NCBI GenBank assembly: GCA_902470345.1
Contig: CABRGB010000001.1
Coordinates: forward strand, 1 to 64,000
Direction: 5' to 3'
Origin: an uncultured Collinsella sp.
GTDB taxonomy: Bacteria; Actinomycetota; Coriobacteriia; Coriobacteriales; Coriobacteriaceae
Length of the DNA stretch: 64,000 nucleotides
Of the stretch, positions 32,468-41,682 are shown in pieces. Below the pieces are notes generated by a model. It was not told where the DNA came from. It did no database searches and worked only from the letters and a program-made list of their open reading frames with translations. How positions within the stretch are numbered: the first letter of the stretch is position 1; each line of letters opens with the position of its first letter. The position numbers were made by a program, and so were the translations under genes.

Positions 32468-34147
32468 TTAGTCACGCGTCAGCTTGCGGTGAATACGATG
32501 CGGCTGGGCTGCGTCCTCGCCCAGGCGCTCGATGCGGTTGGCCTGATAGGCCTCGAAGTTGCCCTCAAACCAATACCAGTTGCCCGGATTCTCGTCGGTG
32601 CCCTCCCACGCCAGGATGTGCGTGGCAACGCGGTCCAGGAACATACGGTCGTGGCTAATGACCACCGAACAGCCCGGGAACTCGAGCAGCGCCGCCTCGA
32701 GCGAGGACAGCGTCTCGACGTCGAGGTCGTTCGTGGGCTCGTCGAGGAGCAGCAGGTTGCCGCCCTGCTTGAGCGTAAGCGCCAAGTTCAGACGGTTGCG
32801 CTCGCCACCGGAGAGTACGCCAGCGCGCTTCTGCTGGTCCTGGCCCTTAAAGCCAAAGCTCGCCACGTACGCGCGGCTCGGAACCTCGGTCTCGCCGACC
32901 ATCATGTGGTCCAGGCCATCCGAGACGACCTCCCACAGGTTCTTGTCGGGGTCGATGCCGGAACGGTTCTGGTCGACGTAAGAGATCTTGACGGTCTCGC
33001 CCACCTCGAGCGAGCCCGAAGTCAGCGGCTCCAGGCCCACAATCGTCTTGAACAGCGTGGTCTTACCGACACCGTTGGGGCCGATGACGCCCACGATGCC
33101 GTTGCGCGGCAGGGTGAACGAAAGGTCATCGATGAGCACGCGGCCGTCGAACTCCTTGTGCAGGTGATGGGCCTCGAGCACCTTGTTGCCCAGACGCGGG
33201 CCCACAGGGATGCGGATGTCGGTCCAGTCGAGTTTCTGGCTTGCGCGGGCCTCGGCCTCCATCTCCTCGTAGCGAGCCAGACGGGCCTTGTTCTTGGCCT
33301 GACGGGCCTTGGGCGAGCTGCGCACCCACTCGAGCTCGGCCTCCATGCGCTTGGCGAGCTTGGCGTCGCGGTTGCCCTGCGCCTCGATACGGGCGGCCTT
33401 AGTCTCCAGATACGTGGAGTAGTTGCCCTTGTAGGGATAAAGGTGACCGCGGTCGACCTCGCAGATCCACTCGGCAACGTTGTCCAGGAAGTAGCGATCG
33501 TGCGTGACGGCAAGCACAGCGCCCTGGTAGTTGTGCAGGAAGTGCTCGAGCCACAGGATCGACTCGGCGTCCAGGTGGTTCGTGGGCTCGTCGAGCAGCA
33601 GCAGGTCGGGAGCCTCGAGCAGCAGCTTGCACAGGGCCACGCGACGACGCTCGCCACCGGAAAGCACGTTGACCGGCATGTCAGAATCGGGCAGCTGCAG
33701 GGCGTCCATGGCCTGGCCGAGCTTGGAATCGATATCCCAGCCGTCGGCGGCGTCGATCTCGTCCTGGAGCTTGCCCATCTCGGCCATGAGGGCGTCCATG
33801 TCGCAATCCGGGTCGCACATCTCCTCGCCGATCTTATTGAAGCGATCGACCTTGGCGATCATATCGCCAAATGCCATGCGCACGTTCTCGATGACGGTCT
33901 TGTCGTCGTCGAGCGGCGGCTCCTGCTGCAGGATACCCACGGTGTAGCCGGGGGTAAGCCTGGCATCGCCGTTGGAGACCTCCTCGATGCCGGCCATGAT
34001 CTTGAGCAGGGTCGACTTGCCCATACCGTTGGGGCCCACGACGCCGATCTTGGCACCGGGGTAGAAGCTCAGGGTCACGTCGTCAAGGATTACCTTGTCG
34101 CCATGGGCCTTGCGAGCCTGATACATCTGGTAGATAAACTCTGCCAT
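32468..34147 (-). CDS. ettA: Energy-dependent translational throttle protein EttA (ABC-F)
   Basis: 559 residues. Two ABC domains without membrane segments: Walker A GPNGMGKST and GPNGVGKTT, signatures LSGGERRRVALCKLL and LSGGERNRLNLALTL, Walker B LLLLDEPTNHLD and LLLLDEPTNDLD. The arm segment (SPKARQAKNKARLARYEEM) and the EttA-specific N-terminus FIYQMYQARKAHGDKVIL match EttA. It binds the ribosomal E site and gates the first elongation step according to ATP/ADP ratio. Single gene on the minus strand. Confidence 0.95.
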   Translation of the reverse strand: MAEFIYQMYQARKAHGDKVILDDVTLSFYPGAKIGVVGPNGMGKSTLLKIMAGIEEVSNGDARLTPGYTVGILQQEPPLDDDKTVIENVRMAFGDMIAKVDRFNKIGEEMCDPDCDMDALMAEMGKLQDEIDAADGWDIDSKLGQAMDALQLPDSDMPVNVLSGGERRRVALCKLLLEAPDLLLLDEPTNHLDAESILWLEHFLHNYQGAVLAVTHDRYFLDNVAEWICEVDRGHLYPYKGNYSTYLETKAARIEAQGNRDAKLAKRMEAELEWVRSSPKARQAKNKARLARYEEMEAEARASQKLDWTDIRIPVGPRLGNKVLEAHHLHKEFDGRVLIDDLSFTLPRNGIVGVIGPNGVGKTTLFKTIVGLEPLTSGSLEVGETVKISYVDQNRSGIDPDKNLWEVVSDGLDHMMVGETEVPSRAYVASFGFKGQDQQKRAGVLSGGERNRLNLALTLKQGGNLLLLDEPTNDLDVETLSSLEAALLEFPGCSVVISHDRMFLDRVATHILAWEGTDENPGNWYWFEGNFEAYQANRIERLGEDAAQPHRIHRKLTRD

Positions 34148-34331
34148 TTGTCTATTTTATCCTTTCTACCTGCTGTTTCCCTATTCTTGATTCGCTTTAG
34201 TGGAAACGAAATAAGGAAATCAGCTCTGAAACGTAACGAAAAAGGGGCATGGTTGCCCACACCCCCTAATACTACCTGGGAAAAGTCCCCCGGAACATAC
34301 TATGAACTGCGTACGCTAGTTTTCCGCAACC
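34148..34331. other. Intergenic region between sdpI-like gene and ettA
   Basis: About 180 nt, A/T-richer than its surroundings, with an imperfect inverted repeat (GCTGTTTCCCTATT near 34171 and AATAAGGAAATCAGC near 34209). Probably holds the ettA promoter; no gene seen. Confidence 0.4.
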
Positions 34332-35036
34332 TTAGCGAACGGCCCGCTGCGATTTGCGCCACAGCAGATACGAGTAGGCGTAGACGGCTCCGACCGAACC
34401 AAACGCCAGAACCGCAATCACCGCGGCGACGACTTCACTCGAAAGCACGCTGCCTGCCACGCCCATCACAATCAGGCCAATACCCAGCACCATAAAGCAG
34501 GCGCCACCAAAACGCTGTGTACGGCGCCAGTTCTCGGGATCGGCAAGCGCCCAAGGTGTCTTGATACCGAGCGTATAGTTCTGCTTCACGCGCGGCAAGT
34601 AGTTGCCTACGCCGATGAACAGCAAACCGACAACACTGGAAATCAGCACGTTAACCGAACCGACCGCCGGCACCACGCCCCAGACCGTAAGCTCTCCCAG
34701 CCAGCTTATGGCGCACATGAACAAGGTGAAGGCGATTACGAAGCCCTGGTAGAACTTGCCCGAGGTTCGATATGCCTCACCTTTGGGGTCGATGCGCGGC
34801 ACCACGCAGAACATTGCGAGAAGCGCCAGAGGCAGCACGCCGAGCGCGGAGGCCATCCAGCTAGGACCCCAACCGTCGACGGCGCCGTTCGCGCCCCAGT
34901 GCGTGGGAATCTGCGCAGGCAAGCTCGGCATCACCATGAGGTGCGCTACGACATTGGCGACGCACAGAGCGACCAGCGCAATCCACACGCGCGACGATAC
35001 CCCCGTGGGGTGAATGCCCTTGTTTTCGTTATTCAT
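34332..35036 (-). CDS. SdpI-family membrane protein (DUF1648-type)
   Basis: 234 residues from ATG 35036, overlapping the ArsR-type gene by 8 nt. Hydrophobic helices with the family landmarks: LPAQIPTHWGANGAVDGWG (the IPxHxxxxGxxD motif of DUF1648), YLPRVKQNYTLGIKTPWAL and W.RTQRFGG typical of the SdpI fold. In Bacillus SdpI is immunity to the SdpC toxin and signals to the repressor SdpR; the same repressor-immunity pair is seen here without a toxin gene. May protect against membrane-active peptides. Confidence 0.85.
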   Translation of the reverse strand: MNNENKGIHPTGVSSRVWIALVALCVANVVAHLMVMPSLPAQIPTHWGANGAVDGWGPSWMASALGVLPLALLAMFCVVPRIDPKGEAYRTSGKFYQGFVIAFTLFMCAISWLGELTVWGVVPAVGSVNVLISSVVGLLFIGVGNYLPRVKQNYTLGIKTPWALADPENWRRTQRFGGACFMVLGIGLIVMGVAGSVLSSEVVAAVIAVLAFGSVGAVYAYSYLLWRKSQRAVR

Positions 35037-35307
35037 CCTTATCACCTTCCGTGTTTGTAAAGCCCATAAACCAACCGATCAAGTCCTGCATGACGGTGGT
35101 GTTTAAGCTGTAAACGATGTTTTGGCCATGACGTTCGTCAGTCACCAACCCGGCGTTTTTGAGCGTCGCCAAGTGATGGCTCAATGACGGCTTGCTGATT
35201 TCAAAATGCTCGGCAAGCTCCCCGGCCGTGCAATTGCCCTCGCGCAGAAGTTCCAAAATGCGACGCCGTGTAGGATCGGCCAGCGCTTTAAAACCCTCTC
35301 CCGGCAT
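35029..35307 (-). CDS. ArsR-family repressor (SdpR-like)
   Basis: 92 residues from ATG 35307 (GAGGAGG, 4-nt spacing). Winged helix-turn-helix: FKALADPTRRRILELLREG, CTAGELAEHFEISKPSLSHH, LATLKNAGLVTDERHGQNIV. No metal-binding cysteine pattern (only one Cys), so sensing is probably by SdpI-like membrane sequestration as in SdpRI. First gene of the pair, with an operator overlapping the promoter. Confidence 0.9.
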   Translation of the reverse strand: MPGEGFKALADPTRRRILELLREGNCTAGELAEHFEISKPSLSHHLATLKNAGLVTDERHGQNIVYSLNTTVMQDLIGWFMGFTNTEGDKDE

Positions 35308-35341
35308 AAGACCTCCTCTCATCATCTCTCATGACGCGCAA

Positions 35342-35371
35342 ACTATACTCGATATTTAGATGTTTGTCTAA
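35342..35371 (-). promoter_or_regulatory. Promoter with overlapping operator for the ArsR/SdpI pair
   Basis: Minus strand: -35 TAGACA (35365-35370), 17-bp spacer, -10 TATAGT (35342-35347). A palindrome TTAGA-N6-TCTAA (35356-35371) overlaps the -35, as expected for autorepression. Confidence 0.7.
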
Positions 35372-35607
35372 CTATCTAATCTAACACTCAAAAAAATAGC
35401 CGCCATCGCGTAATGCGAAGACGGCCACTTCTCACGCCATAAACGTGTTTCGGAGTTGGCCAACCCGCTGCAACGGGTGCCATCTGCTTCAATCTTATGC
35501 GAATCCCGATCCCATTTCAACAAACCCCAAGGGCTCAAATGGAATCGCGATAATACCTATAATGACGATAGCTAAAACACGATTCGCTTCCCCATCGGAG
35601 GATGTCT

Positions 35608-36405
35608 ATGACCGAAACCACAGCCGCAACTCCCAACGAGACGCGCGATACCAAGCTCGAAATCATCATGGGCCGCGAGGCACTCGACAAGCTCGCCGAT
35701 GCTACGGTACTGGTGCTCGGCTGCGGAGGCGTGGGCTCCAACTGCTGCGAGGCACTCGCCCGCGGCGGCATCGGACATTTCGTCATTCTGGATAAGGACA
35801 TCATCGCGCCCAGCAATATCAATCGCCAGGCCATCGCCTTTCACAGCACCGTCGGCAAGCGCAAGGTTGACGTGATGGAGGCCATGATCCACGATATCAA
35901 TCCTGCCGCCACCGTCATCAAGCGAACTGAATACCTGTTGAGCGATAACATCGACGAGTTCTTTGCGAGCGTTTTGGAGCAGACGGACGGCAAGCTCGAC
36001 TACGTCGTCGACGCCATCGACACCATCTCGGCCAAGCTCACCATTGCCAAATATGCTCAGGACCACGACATCCGTTTGGTTAGCTCCATGGGCGGGGCCA
36101 ACAAGCTCCATCCCGAGTGCCTCCGCTTTGCCAACATCTTCGATACGGTACGTGACCCCATGAGCCGCATCATGCGCAAAGAATGCAAGAAGCGCGGAAT
36201 CAAGAGCCTGCACGTGCTGTTTAGCTGCGAGGAATCGGTTAAGACCCAACCCCGCGACCCGTCCAATATCCACGAGCGTACCGAGTTGGGCACCGCCAGC
36301 TTTATGCCGCCCATCATGGGCCAGATGATCGCCGGCGAGGTTATCCGCCAGATCAGTGGGCGTGGTACCGAACGCGTGCGCGCCGATGGCCAGCGCCTAG
36401 ACTAG
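35608..36405 (+). CDS. tcdA: tRNA threonylcarbamoyladenosine dehydratase
   Basis: 265 residues from ATG 35608 (GGAGG, 7-nt spacing; an ATG 6 nt earlier lies too close to it). E1-like/ThiF fold: MGREALDKLADATVLVLGCG, nucleotide motif GCGGVGSNCCEALARGGIGH, LDKDIIAPSNINRQ, VVDAIDTISAKL and the C-terminal FMPPIMGQMIAGEVIRQISG match TcdA (CsdL), which cyclises t6A37 of tRNA to ct6A using ATP. Followed directly by a TatD-family gene, probably one operon. Confidence 0.9.
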   Translation: MTETTAATPNETRDTKLEIIMGREALDKLADATVLVLGCGGVGSNCCEALARGGIGHFVILDKDIIAPSNINRQAIAFHSTVGKRKVDVMEAMIHDINPAATVIKRTEYLLSDNIDEFFASVLEQTDGKLDYVVDAIDTISAKLTIAKYAQDHDIRLVSSMGGANKLHPECLRFANIFDTVRDPMSRIMRKECKKRGIKSLHVLFSCEESVKTQPRDPSNIHERTELGTASFMPPIMGQMIAGEVIRQISGRGTERVRADGQRLD

Positions 36406-36419
36406 TGGAGCGCGCCGAG

Positions 36420-37202
36420 ATGGGGCCCCAGTTAATTGATGCACACTGCCATCTTGATTTAATGGCTCACCCGGACGCCGTTGCCGATGAGGCGACGGCA
36501 CTGGGCTTGGGTCTATTTGATTGCGGCGTCGATCCACGCGACTTTTCGGCCGCAAACGAGCGTGCCCGTCGCCAACCAGGCATCATCGCCGGCATTGGGC
36601 TTCACCCCTGGTGGCTCGCCGACGGCCGCTGTGGTTCTACCGAAGTCGATCTGCTTTGCGAAGTTGCCGCCCAAGAGCGCCACATCGGCGAAGTCGGACT
36701 CGACTTTTCCGAGCGCTTTGCCGGAAGCGAGTCGCTGCAAATACAGGCACTTGACCGGCTCTGCGATGTGCTCGTGCAGCGTCCTCTTGCCGGGCGCGTG
36801 ATATCAATTCACGCCGTTCGTTCGGCAGGAACTGCGCTGGACGCCCTAGAATCGCACGGGCTACTCATCCCAAACCCCGACTCCCCCGCTATCATCTTCC
36901 ACTGGTTTAGCGGCACCTCAGACGAGCTCGTCCGCGCGCGTAATGCGGGCTGCTATTTTTCTGTCAACGAACGCATGCTCGCGTCCAAACGAGGACGCGA
37001 ATACGCACGACAGATTCCACTCGACCGTTTACTGCTCGAAACCGATACACCGGCCGAACCAAACACAGAAACAAGCGCGCAGTCGCTCATCAGATCGCTC
37101 GCAAGGACCTCAAAACGCATCGCCTCACTCAAAAACTGTGACGCAAAGCACATCGAGTCGGCAGTTTTGGGAAATTCACGCTCTGTTTTTGGCCTTCGCT
37201 AA
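36420..37202 (+). CDS. TatD-family metal-dependent hydrolase
   Basis: 260 residues (ATG 36420 with GGAG upstream; a GTG at 36405 that overlaps the tcdA stop is the alternative). TIM-barrel metallohydrolase: DAHCHLDLM (HxH metal site), GIGLHPWW, HIGEVGLDF, ISIHAVRSAG, FHWFSGTSDE, and LLLETDTPAEPN, the TatD metal-site series. Likely a DNase/exonuclease or other phosphoesterase in nucleic acid turnover or repair. Probably translated by coupling from tcdA. Confidence 0.87.
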   Translation: MGPQLIDAHCHLDLMAHPDAVADEATALGLGLFDCGVDPRDFSAANERARRQPGIIAGIGLHPWWLADGRCGSTEVDLLCEVAAQERHIGEVGLDFSERFAGSESLQIQALDRLCDVLVQRPLAGRVISIHAVRSAGTALDALESHGLLIPNPDSPAIIFHWFSGTSDELVRARNAGCYFSVNERMLASKRGREYARQIPLDRLLLETDTPAEPNTETSAQSLIRSLARTSKRIASLKNCDAKHIESAVLGNSRSVFGLR

Positions 37203-37204
37203 AC

Positions 37205-37287
37205 TCGGTGTGCAAAAAAACGCCAAATATGAGTACCGTTACCGGAATGGATACAGTACTCATATTTGGCGTTTTTTGCACACGAGG
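37205..37287. terminator. Very long inverted repeat acting as bidirectional terminator
   Basis: 33-nt and 31-nt arms (37205-37237, 37257-37287) pair except for two single-base bulges, with a 19-nt loop. The arms contain A7 and T6 runs, so both strands give a stem with a T-tract. Begins 3 nt after the TatD stop and lies before the convergent kinase gene. Confidence 0.8.
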
Positions 37288-37327
37288 TCCCGGGGAGTCG
37301 ACAATTCAACTCCCCGGCACTGCTCAC

Positions 37328-38191
37328 CTATTCGGAAATCGGCGCTCCATGGCCCCAAGAACCTTCCATGCCGCACACGGTCGAGGCAAACCCGGCAGCA
37401 AAGTCGAGCGCGCGCTCGATGGCCTCGGAGCCATCCTCACCACGCTTGGCGGAATCGAGATAGCACATCAAAAACGAGGTGAGGAACGAGTCGCCCGCCC
37501 CCATGGTGTCCTTCATATCCGTTACCGGTTTAGCCAGCTGGCGGTAATAACGCTCGCCGTCGTAAGCAATGCAGCCCTCGGCGCCCGCCGTAGCCGACAC
37601 AAAACGCGGACCCAGGCCCTTCACCCATGCCAGACGCTCGCGAATCTCGTCCTCACTCGCGGCATCCGCCGCACTAAAGAAAGCGAAATCGACGAAGGGC
37701 GCAATCTGCTCGTAGTACTCGTCGGTGGAGTCATCCGAAAAGTCAAAAGAGACTGTGACGCCCGCAGCCTTCAGCTTGGGCAGCTCGCGCTCGGTAAAGC
37801 AATAGTTGCCCGAATGAACCACATCGAACTGCTTCATGTACGAAAGGTCAAAGCGATCGAGGACATAGCGCGCATCGCCACGGATACCGCCCTCGTTGGA
37901 ACCAAGGAAGACACGGTCACCGTCAACGACGGTCACGCGAGCCGCTCCGTTCTCGCCAATCATCTGCTCGCACTTGTCAAGCTCGACACCCTCATCCTCG
38001 AGGCTTGCAATGACATGCTCGGCAGCGGCGTCATTGCCAAAAATGCCCATGTATGCAGAGCGTGCGGCACCACATTTCTTGGCATAAACGGCGAAGTTCA
38101 CCGCGTTGCCGCCGGGATACATGGTGTGGATATGCTCGTAGCGATCGACGACGTTGTCGCCAAATCCGAGCGCGTTAACGTTAAATGCCAT
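37328..38191 (-). CDS. PfkB-family kinase, fructoselysine 6-kinase-like
   Basis: 287 residues. Ribokinase/PfkB fold: GFGDNVVDRY, YPGGNAVNFAVYAKKCG (substrate-binding GGN), VHSGNYCF, VSFDFSDD, ATAGAEGCIAYDG and the C-terminal PfkB signature MKDTMGAGDSFLTSFL with the catalytic Asp. Best matched to FrlD, which phosphorylates fructoselysine at O6. Last gene of the operon after the SIS-domain deglycase, in the frlB-frlD arrangement. Confidence 0.82.
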   Translation of the reverse strand: MAFNVNALGFGDNVVDRYEHIHTMYPGGNAVNFAVYAKKCGAARSAYMGIFGNDAAAEHVIASLEDEGVELDKCEQMIGENGAARVTVVDGDRVFLGSNEGGIRGDARYVLDRFDLSYMKQFDVVHSGNYCFTERELPKLKAAGVTVSFDFSDDSTDEYYEQIAPFVDFAFFSAADAASEDEIRERLAWVKGLGPRFVSATAGAEGCIAYDGERYYRQLAKPVTDMKDTMGAGDSFLTSFLMCYLDSAKRGEDGSEAIERALDFAAGFASTVCGMEGSWGHGAPISE

Positions 38192-38205
38192 GGCCTTTGC
38201 CCCTT

Positions 38206-39174
38206 CTAGTACTCGACAACACCCATATAGCGACGGAAATCGGGATCGTGATCAAACACCTTGCCGCGTGCAGCACGCAGCTCGCAGTTCATGGCGTAGA
38301 ACAGCACCGGGTCCAGATAGGCACGGACGCTCGCCGGCACGGCTTCCATACCGTACTCCTTGGCATCGAGCACCATCAGCGTATCGGTATGCGTCTTAAG
38401 GAACGCCAGGGCGCGCTCGTCCATAGCACGGCACTCGCTGGAGCCCATCTGCAGGAAGTAAAAAACGCCATCCTGAGTAGCCTCGAAGGGGCCATGGAAG
38501 TACTCGGCAGAGTGGATGTAGCTGCAGTGCTGCCACTGCATCTCCATAAGAGAGCAGATAGCGAAACCGTAGGTCTGGCTAAAGTTGGGACCGCTGCCCA
38601 GAATATAGAAGAACTCGTGCTCCTGGCAAAGCTTGGCAAAGCGATCGCCCAGCTCGGCATTTACCTTCTCGCGTGCCGGGGGAAGAATCTTATCCATCTC
38701 GGCGATACCGGCATACATATCGGCGAGATCGGCGTAGCCCTCCTGCTGATCGAGCAGCTCTGCCGCAAGCGACAGCGAAATGCCAGCCGGGACCTCGGCC
38801 TGCGGCACGCCCTCGCCCCATGGGTAGACCCACGTGGTCCACTTGCCGGAGTCGATCTTGGATCCAGCGTTGTCGGTCTGGGCGATCACCGTAGCGCCGG
38901 CGGCAAGGGCAATCTCGCAGCCCTCGACGACCTCCGGGGTATTGCCACTGTGGCTGCAAGCGATGACCAGGGACTTCTCGCCCAGACGACGCGGACGCAT
39001 AATGTCGAATTCACGTGCGGTATAGATATACGAAGTGAAGGTGGTTGCCTCGCGCTGCAGAAGCTCATGAGCCGGGATCAAATCGATCATGGAGCCACCG
39101 CAAGCAATCCAGTAGACGCTGTCAAACTTGCCCTTCTCGGCAATTGCCTCTTTGATCAGATCGTGTGCGTTCAT
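38206..39174 (-). CDS. SIS-domain deglycase, FrlB-like (fructosamine-6-phosphate deglycase)
   Basis: 322 residues from ATG 39174 (AAAGGA, 7-nt spacing). Two SIS sugar-isomerase modules: WIACGGSMIDL, ACSHSGNTPEV (phosphosugar-binding serines), then FYILGSGPNFSQTYGFAICS and SAEYFHGPFE with the catalytic glutamate region typical of FrlB/GlmS-type isomerases. FrlB hydrolyses fructoselysine 6-phosphate to glucose 6-phosphate and lysine, feeding glycolysis (pgi is at 49432). Sits between the epimerase and kinase genes. Confidence 0.82.
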   Translation of the reverse strand: MNAHDLIKEAIAEKGKFDSVYWIACGGSMIDLIPAHELLQREATTFTSYIYTAREFDIMRPRRLGEKSLVIACSHSGNTPEVVEGCEIALAAGATVIAQTDNAGSKIDSGKWTTWVYPWGEGVPQAEVPAGISLSLAAELLDQQEGYADLADMYAGIAEMDKILPPAREKVNAELGDRFAKLCQEHEFFYILGSGPNFSQTYGFAICSLMEMQWQHCSYIHSAEYFHGPFEATQDGVFYFLQMGSSECRAMDERALAFLKTHTDTLMVLDAKEYGMEAVPASVRAYLDPVLFYAMNCELRAARGKVFDHDPDFRRYMGVVEY

Positions 39175-39236
39175 ATCCAGTTCCTTTCTTATTTGACCCG
39201 CAATCAATGACGTTGGTTGCGTAGCCGATAGTTGTT

Positions 39237-40088
39237 TTAGTCAATCAGATATTTCTCGAATGCGGCCATGTTCTTGGCATCTGCCGCGGCCGGGTCATCG
39301 TAGTAACGACCGTCCGTGATTTCCTGGCCCAGCATGCCGTCAAAACCATGGGCGTTGAGTGTGGCGACGAAGGCGTCCATATCGTGCTTGCCATCGCCCC
39401 ACACCAGATGGCCATACGGGTCACCGTCGATAAAGTGCATCTCGTGAATTGCCCCATCACCAAAGGCGGCAAACCAGTCCTCGAGCGTCTCGCCTGCAAC
39501 GCCCATCGCGGTTGTATCAACCATGGGCTGTAAGTACGGGCTCGCGACCTCGTCAATCATGCGCTTCGCATCGGAAACCGTCGTCACAAGGTTGCTCTCC
39601 TCGGGACGCAGGCTTTCCATCGTAAGCACCAGACCGTGCTCGCCGGCATACTCCGCAAGAATGGACAAGTGCTCGCGGCTGCGCTTCCAGGCTTCCTCGC
39701 GGTCCTCGTCCCAGTCGCCCCAGCCCGAGTTGACGGACATACGGTCGCACCCAAGTACCTCGGCAAGCTCAATGCCGTGCTTAAAGTACGCCAGGCTGCG
39801 CTGTTCATGCAACGGTTTGCGTGCGCAGTACTGCCAAGGATAGACAACATTCTCGGGGCACAGAGTACGATACCTAAGCCCACGGTCTGCAGCTTTTTTC
39901 GCCAGGACCTCAGCCTCAAAGTAGCCCGTGTGGTCGAGCGTCACATGCGGCTCCGCGCACCACAGCTCAATGGACTCAAAGCCCAAACGCTGCTGCACAT
40001 CAAGGAAGTAATCGAGCGACCACATGATGTAGTGGATATTCATGCCCGCAATCTGTTCGCGGCGCAGCGTCGGTTTGGATTCAGACAT
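39237..40088 (-). CDS. Xylose-isomerase-like TIM barrel epimerase, FrlC-like
   Basis: 283 residues, AAGGAGG before ATG 40088, starting 1 nt after the amidohydrolase stop. AP-endonuclease-2-type sugar epimerase/isomerase barrel: GFESIELWCAEPH, VNSGWGDWDEDREEAWKRSR, LTMESLRPEESN (metal Glu), MVDTTAM, EMHFIDGDPYGHLVWGDG, GQEITDGRYY with a late metal Glu. Closest known role is FrlC, fructoselysine/psicoselysine 3-epimerase, widening the range of Amadori compounds the operon can use. Confidence 0.8.
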   Translation of the reverse strand: MSESKPTLRREQIAGMNIHYIMWSLDYFLDVQQRLGFESIELWCAEPHVTLDHTGYFEAEVLAKKAADRGLRYRTLCPENVVYPWQYCARKPLHEQRSLAYFKHGIELAEVLGCDRMSVNSGWGDWDEDREEAWKRSREHLSILAEYAGEHGLVLTMESLRPEESNLVTTVSDAKRMIDEVASPYLQPMVDTTAMGVAGETLEDWFAAFGDGAIHEMHFIDGDPYGHLVWGDGKHDMDAFVATLNAHGFDGMLGQEITDGRYYDDPAAADAKNMAAFEKYLID

Positions 40089-40089
40089 C

Positions 40090-41673
40090 TTATGCCTCCT
40101 TATTTCGATCGAACACGATTTGTCCGTCCGACATCGTCATGTCAACCGCAAGATCACGTGCGTCGCGATAATCGAGGTCGAACACATCCCGATCGAGCAC
40201 GCAGATATCGGCAAGCTTGCCAACCTCGAGCGTACCCAGCTCGTCTTCGCGCATCAGGTCGTACGCGCCCCCGGCAGTCCAAGCGCACAAGAGCTCGACA
40301 AGCGTCAGCGTGTTGACCTCATTCACGGGCAGTCCGTCGGCGAAGAATCCGCCGCACGCGCTGTAGATTGACTCGCCCAGGCTCGGAATCAGCAGCGGCA
40401 GATCCGTGCCGCAGCACACTGTGCATCCGGAATCTTCCATGCCGCGGCGATTCCAGCTGTGCAAAAGTCGCGTCTCGCCAATTTGTCGACGCATCATCGA
40501 CAGGCAATCCTCGCGCCGGTCCAGCGTCAGAATCTGCGGATAGACCTCGCAAATTCCACCCAACTTGCCAAACTCGACAAGATCGGTCGGGTCAGAGTTC
40601 TCGAGATCGGTAATCGCATGGCGGCGAAGCATCCGTCCATGCTCGTCTCGAGGCAGCGAGGCATAGAGCGCCACGGTGCGACGAACGGCGCCATCGCCCT
40701 GGCAATGCAAGGAATATCGGAAGCCGTCAGCATCAATTGCACGCAGCTCGTTCTCAATCAGATTCCACTCTGGCTCCTCGACGACCGTCTTGCCGGCAGC
40801 GCCCGCATCGGCCGTGTCCTCATAGGGGTCAATCATCTCGGCAAGCCCCGCCCATACGCCGCGATCGGTCATACGGTTGAAGCCAGAAAAACGAACGAAC
40901 GGTCCCCGGAAGCGCTCTCGCGCCTCGCGGGCATATGCCAGATTTGCACCAGCACCCACCGGCTGCGACATCATGGAGACGCGAACCGTCAGCTCACCAG
41001 ATTCCTCACGGCGAGCCATTTCGTCGGCAAAGCCGTAGTAGTCATCAAACGCCATCTCCTTGATGGCGGTAACGCCGCGCTCGTTGAGCATGCTCATGTA
41101 GTCCGAATACCCCGCACGCACCTCGGGCAGCGCGAGAAAATCGCTCATCATACGCCAGATCTTCTCGGCATAGCACGCCTGGGGTGTGAAGCCGTATCGC
41201 GCACTGGCGGCAGCATTGAGAACACAGGTCTCCGCGCCCGGCGTAAAGCAGACGACAGGGATATCGCCAAAACAATCGCCAAACACAGCTGCCGTATTTG
41301 CGTTCTCGGCATCCGATGCCAACGTTTCGGGTAGGTTGTGGCCAAAAGCCGCCGCGCAATCCGGATGATCTTCTTTCCATGCACGCAAGAGCGACACGGC
41401 CTCTTTGGCATCGGCGATGCCGGACAGATCAGACCCCAACGTCCGCAGCGCCCAACCTGTATAGAAGGTATGCACATCGATCAGGCCAGGCATGATGGTG
41501 CGGTCGCCCAGGTCAACTACCTCGTCCGCCTGGGTCAAATACGAAGCCGCCTCGCGCTTGGCGCCAACCGCCTCAATTCGATTGCCACGGACCGCTACGA
41601 AACCTTCAAACGGCAGGTCCCCCGTACCGGTAAAGACGCTCTTAGACGTCAGTACCGTCAAACGATCAGACAT
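40090..41673 (-). CDS. YtcJ-type amidohydrolase in the fructosamine operon
   Basis: 527 residues from ATG 41673 (GGTGG upstream). Composite amidohydrolase: N-terminal SKSVFTGTGDLPFEGFVAVR and VVDLGDRTIMPGLIDVH, C-terminal LGTLEVGKLADICVLDRDVF and YSLHCQGDGAVRRTV are typical of the YtcJ/exoenzyme-regulatory-protein group. Oddity: the usual metal HxH after PGLID is DVHTFY here, so the second histidine is missing and metal binding may differ. In this operon it may deacylate or split a conjugated Amadori compound before FrlB/FrlD, but the substrate is unknown. Neighbours overlap or abut, so it is a real operon member. Confidence 0.75.
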   Translation of the reverse strand: MSDRLTVLTSKSVFTGTGDLPFEGFVAVRGNRIEAVGAKREAASYLTQADEVVDLGDRTIMPGLIDVHTFYTGWALRTLGSDLSGIADAKEAVSLLRAWKEDHPDCAAAFGHNLPETLASDAENANTAAVFGDCFGDIPVVCFTPGAETCVLNAAASARYGFTPQACYAEKIWRMMSDFLALPEVRAGYSDYMSMLNERGVTAIKEMAFDDYYGFADEMARREESGELTVRVSMMSQPVGAGANLAYAREARERFRGPFVRFSGFNRMTDRGVWAGLAEMIDPYEDTADAGAAGKTVVEEPEWNLIENELRAIDADGFRYSLHCQGDGAVRRTVALYASLPRDEHGRMLRRHAITDLENSDPTDLVEFGKLGGICEVYPQILTLDRREDCLSMMRRQIGETRLLHSWNRRGMEDSGCTVCCGTDLPLLIPSLGESIYSACGGFFADGLPVNEVNTLTLVELLCAWTAGGAYDLMREDELGTLEVGKLADICVLDRDVFDLDYRDARDLAVDMTMSDGQIVFDRNKEA

Positions 41674-41682
41674 CACAACCAC

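Noticed and set aside
32447..34495. Long plus-strand frame antisense to ettA
   Set aside because: Shadow of the ABC-F gene; low-complexity composition, no ribosome site.
34995..35011. CsoR-like GATACCCCCGTGGGGTG inside the sdpI-like gene
   Set aside because: Same 17-mer as upstream of the HMA gene, but here it is within coding sequence of an unrelated protein; probably coincidence.
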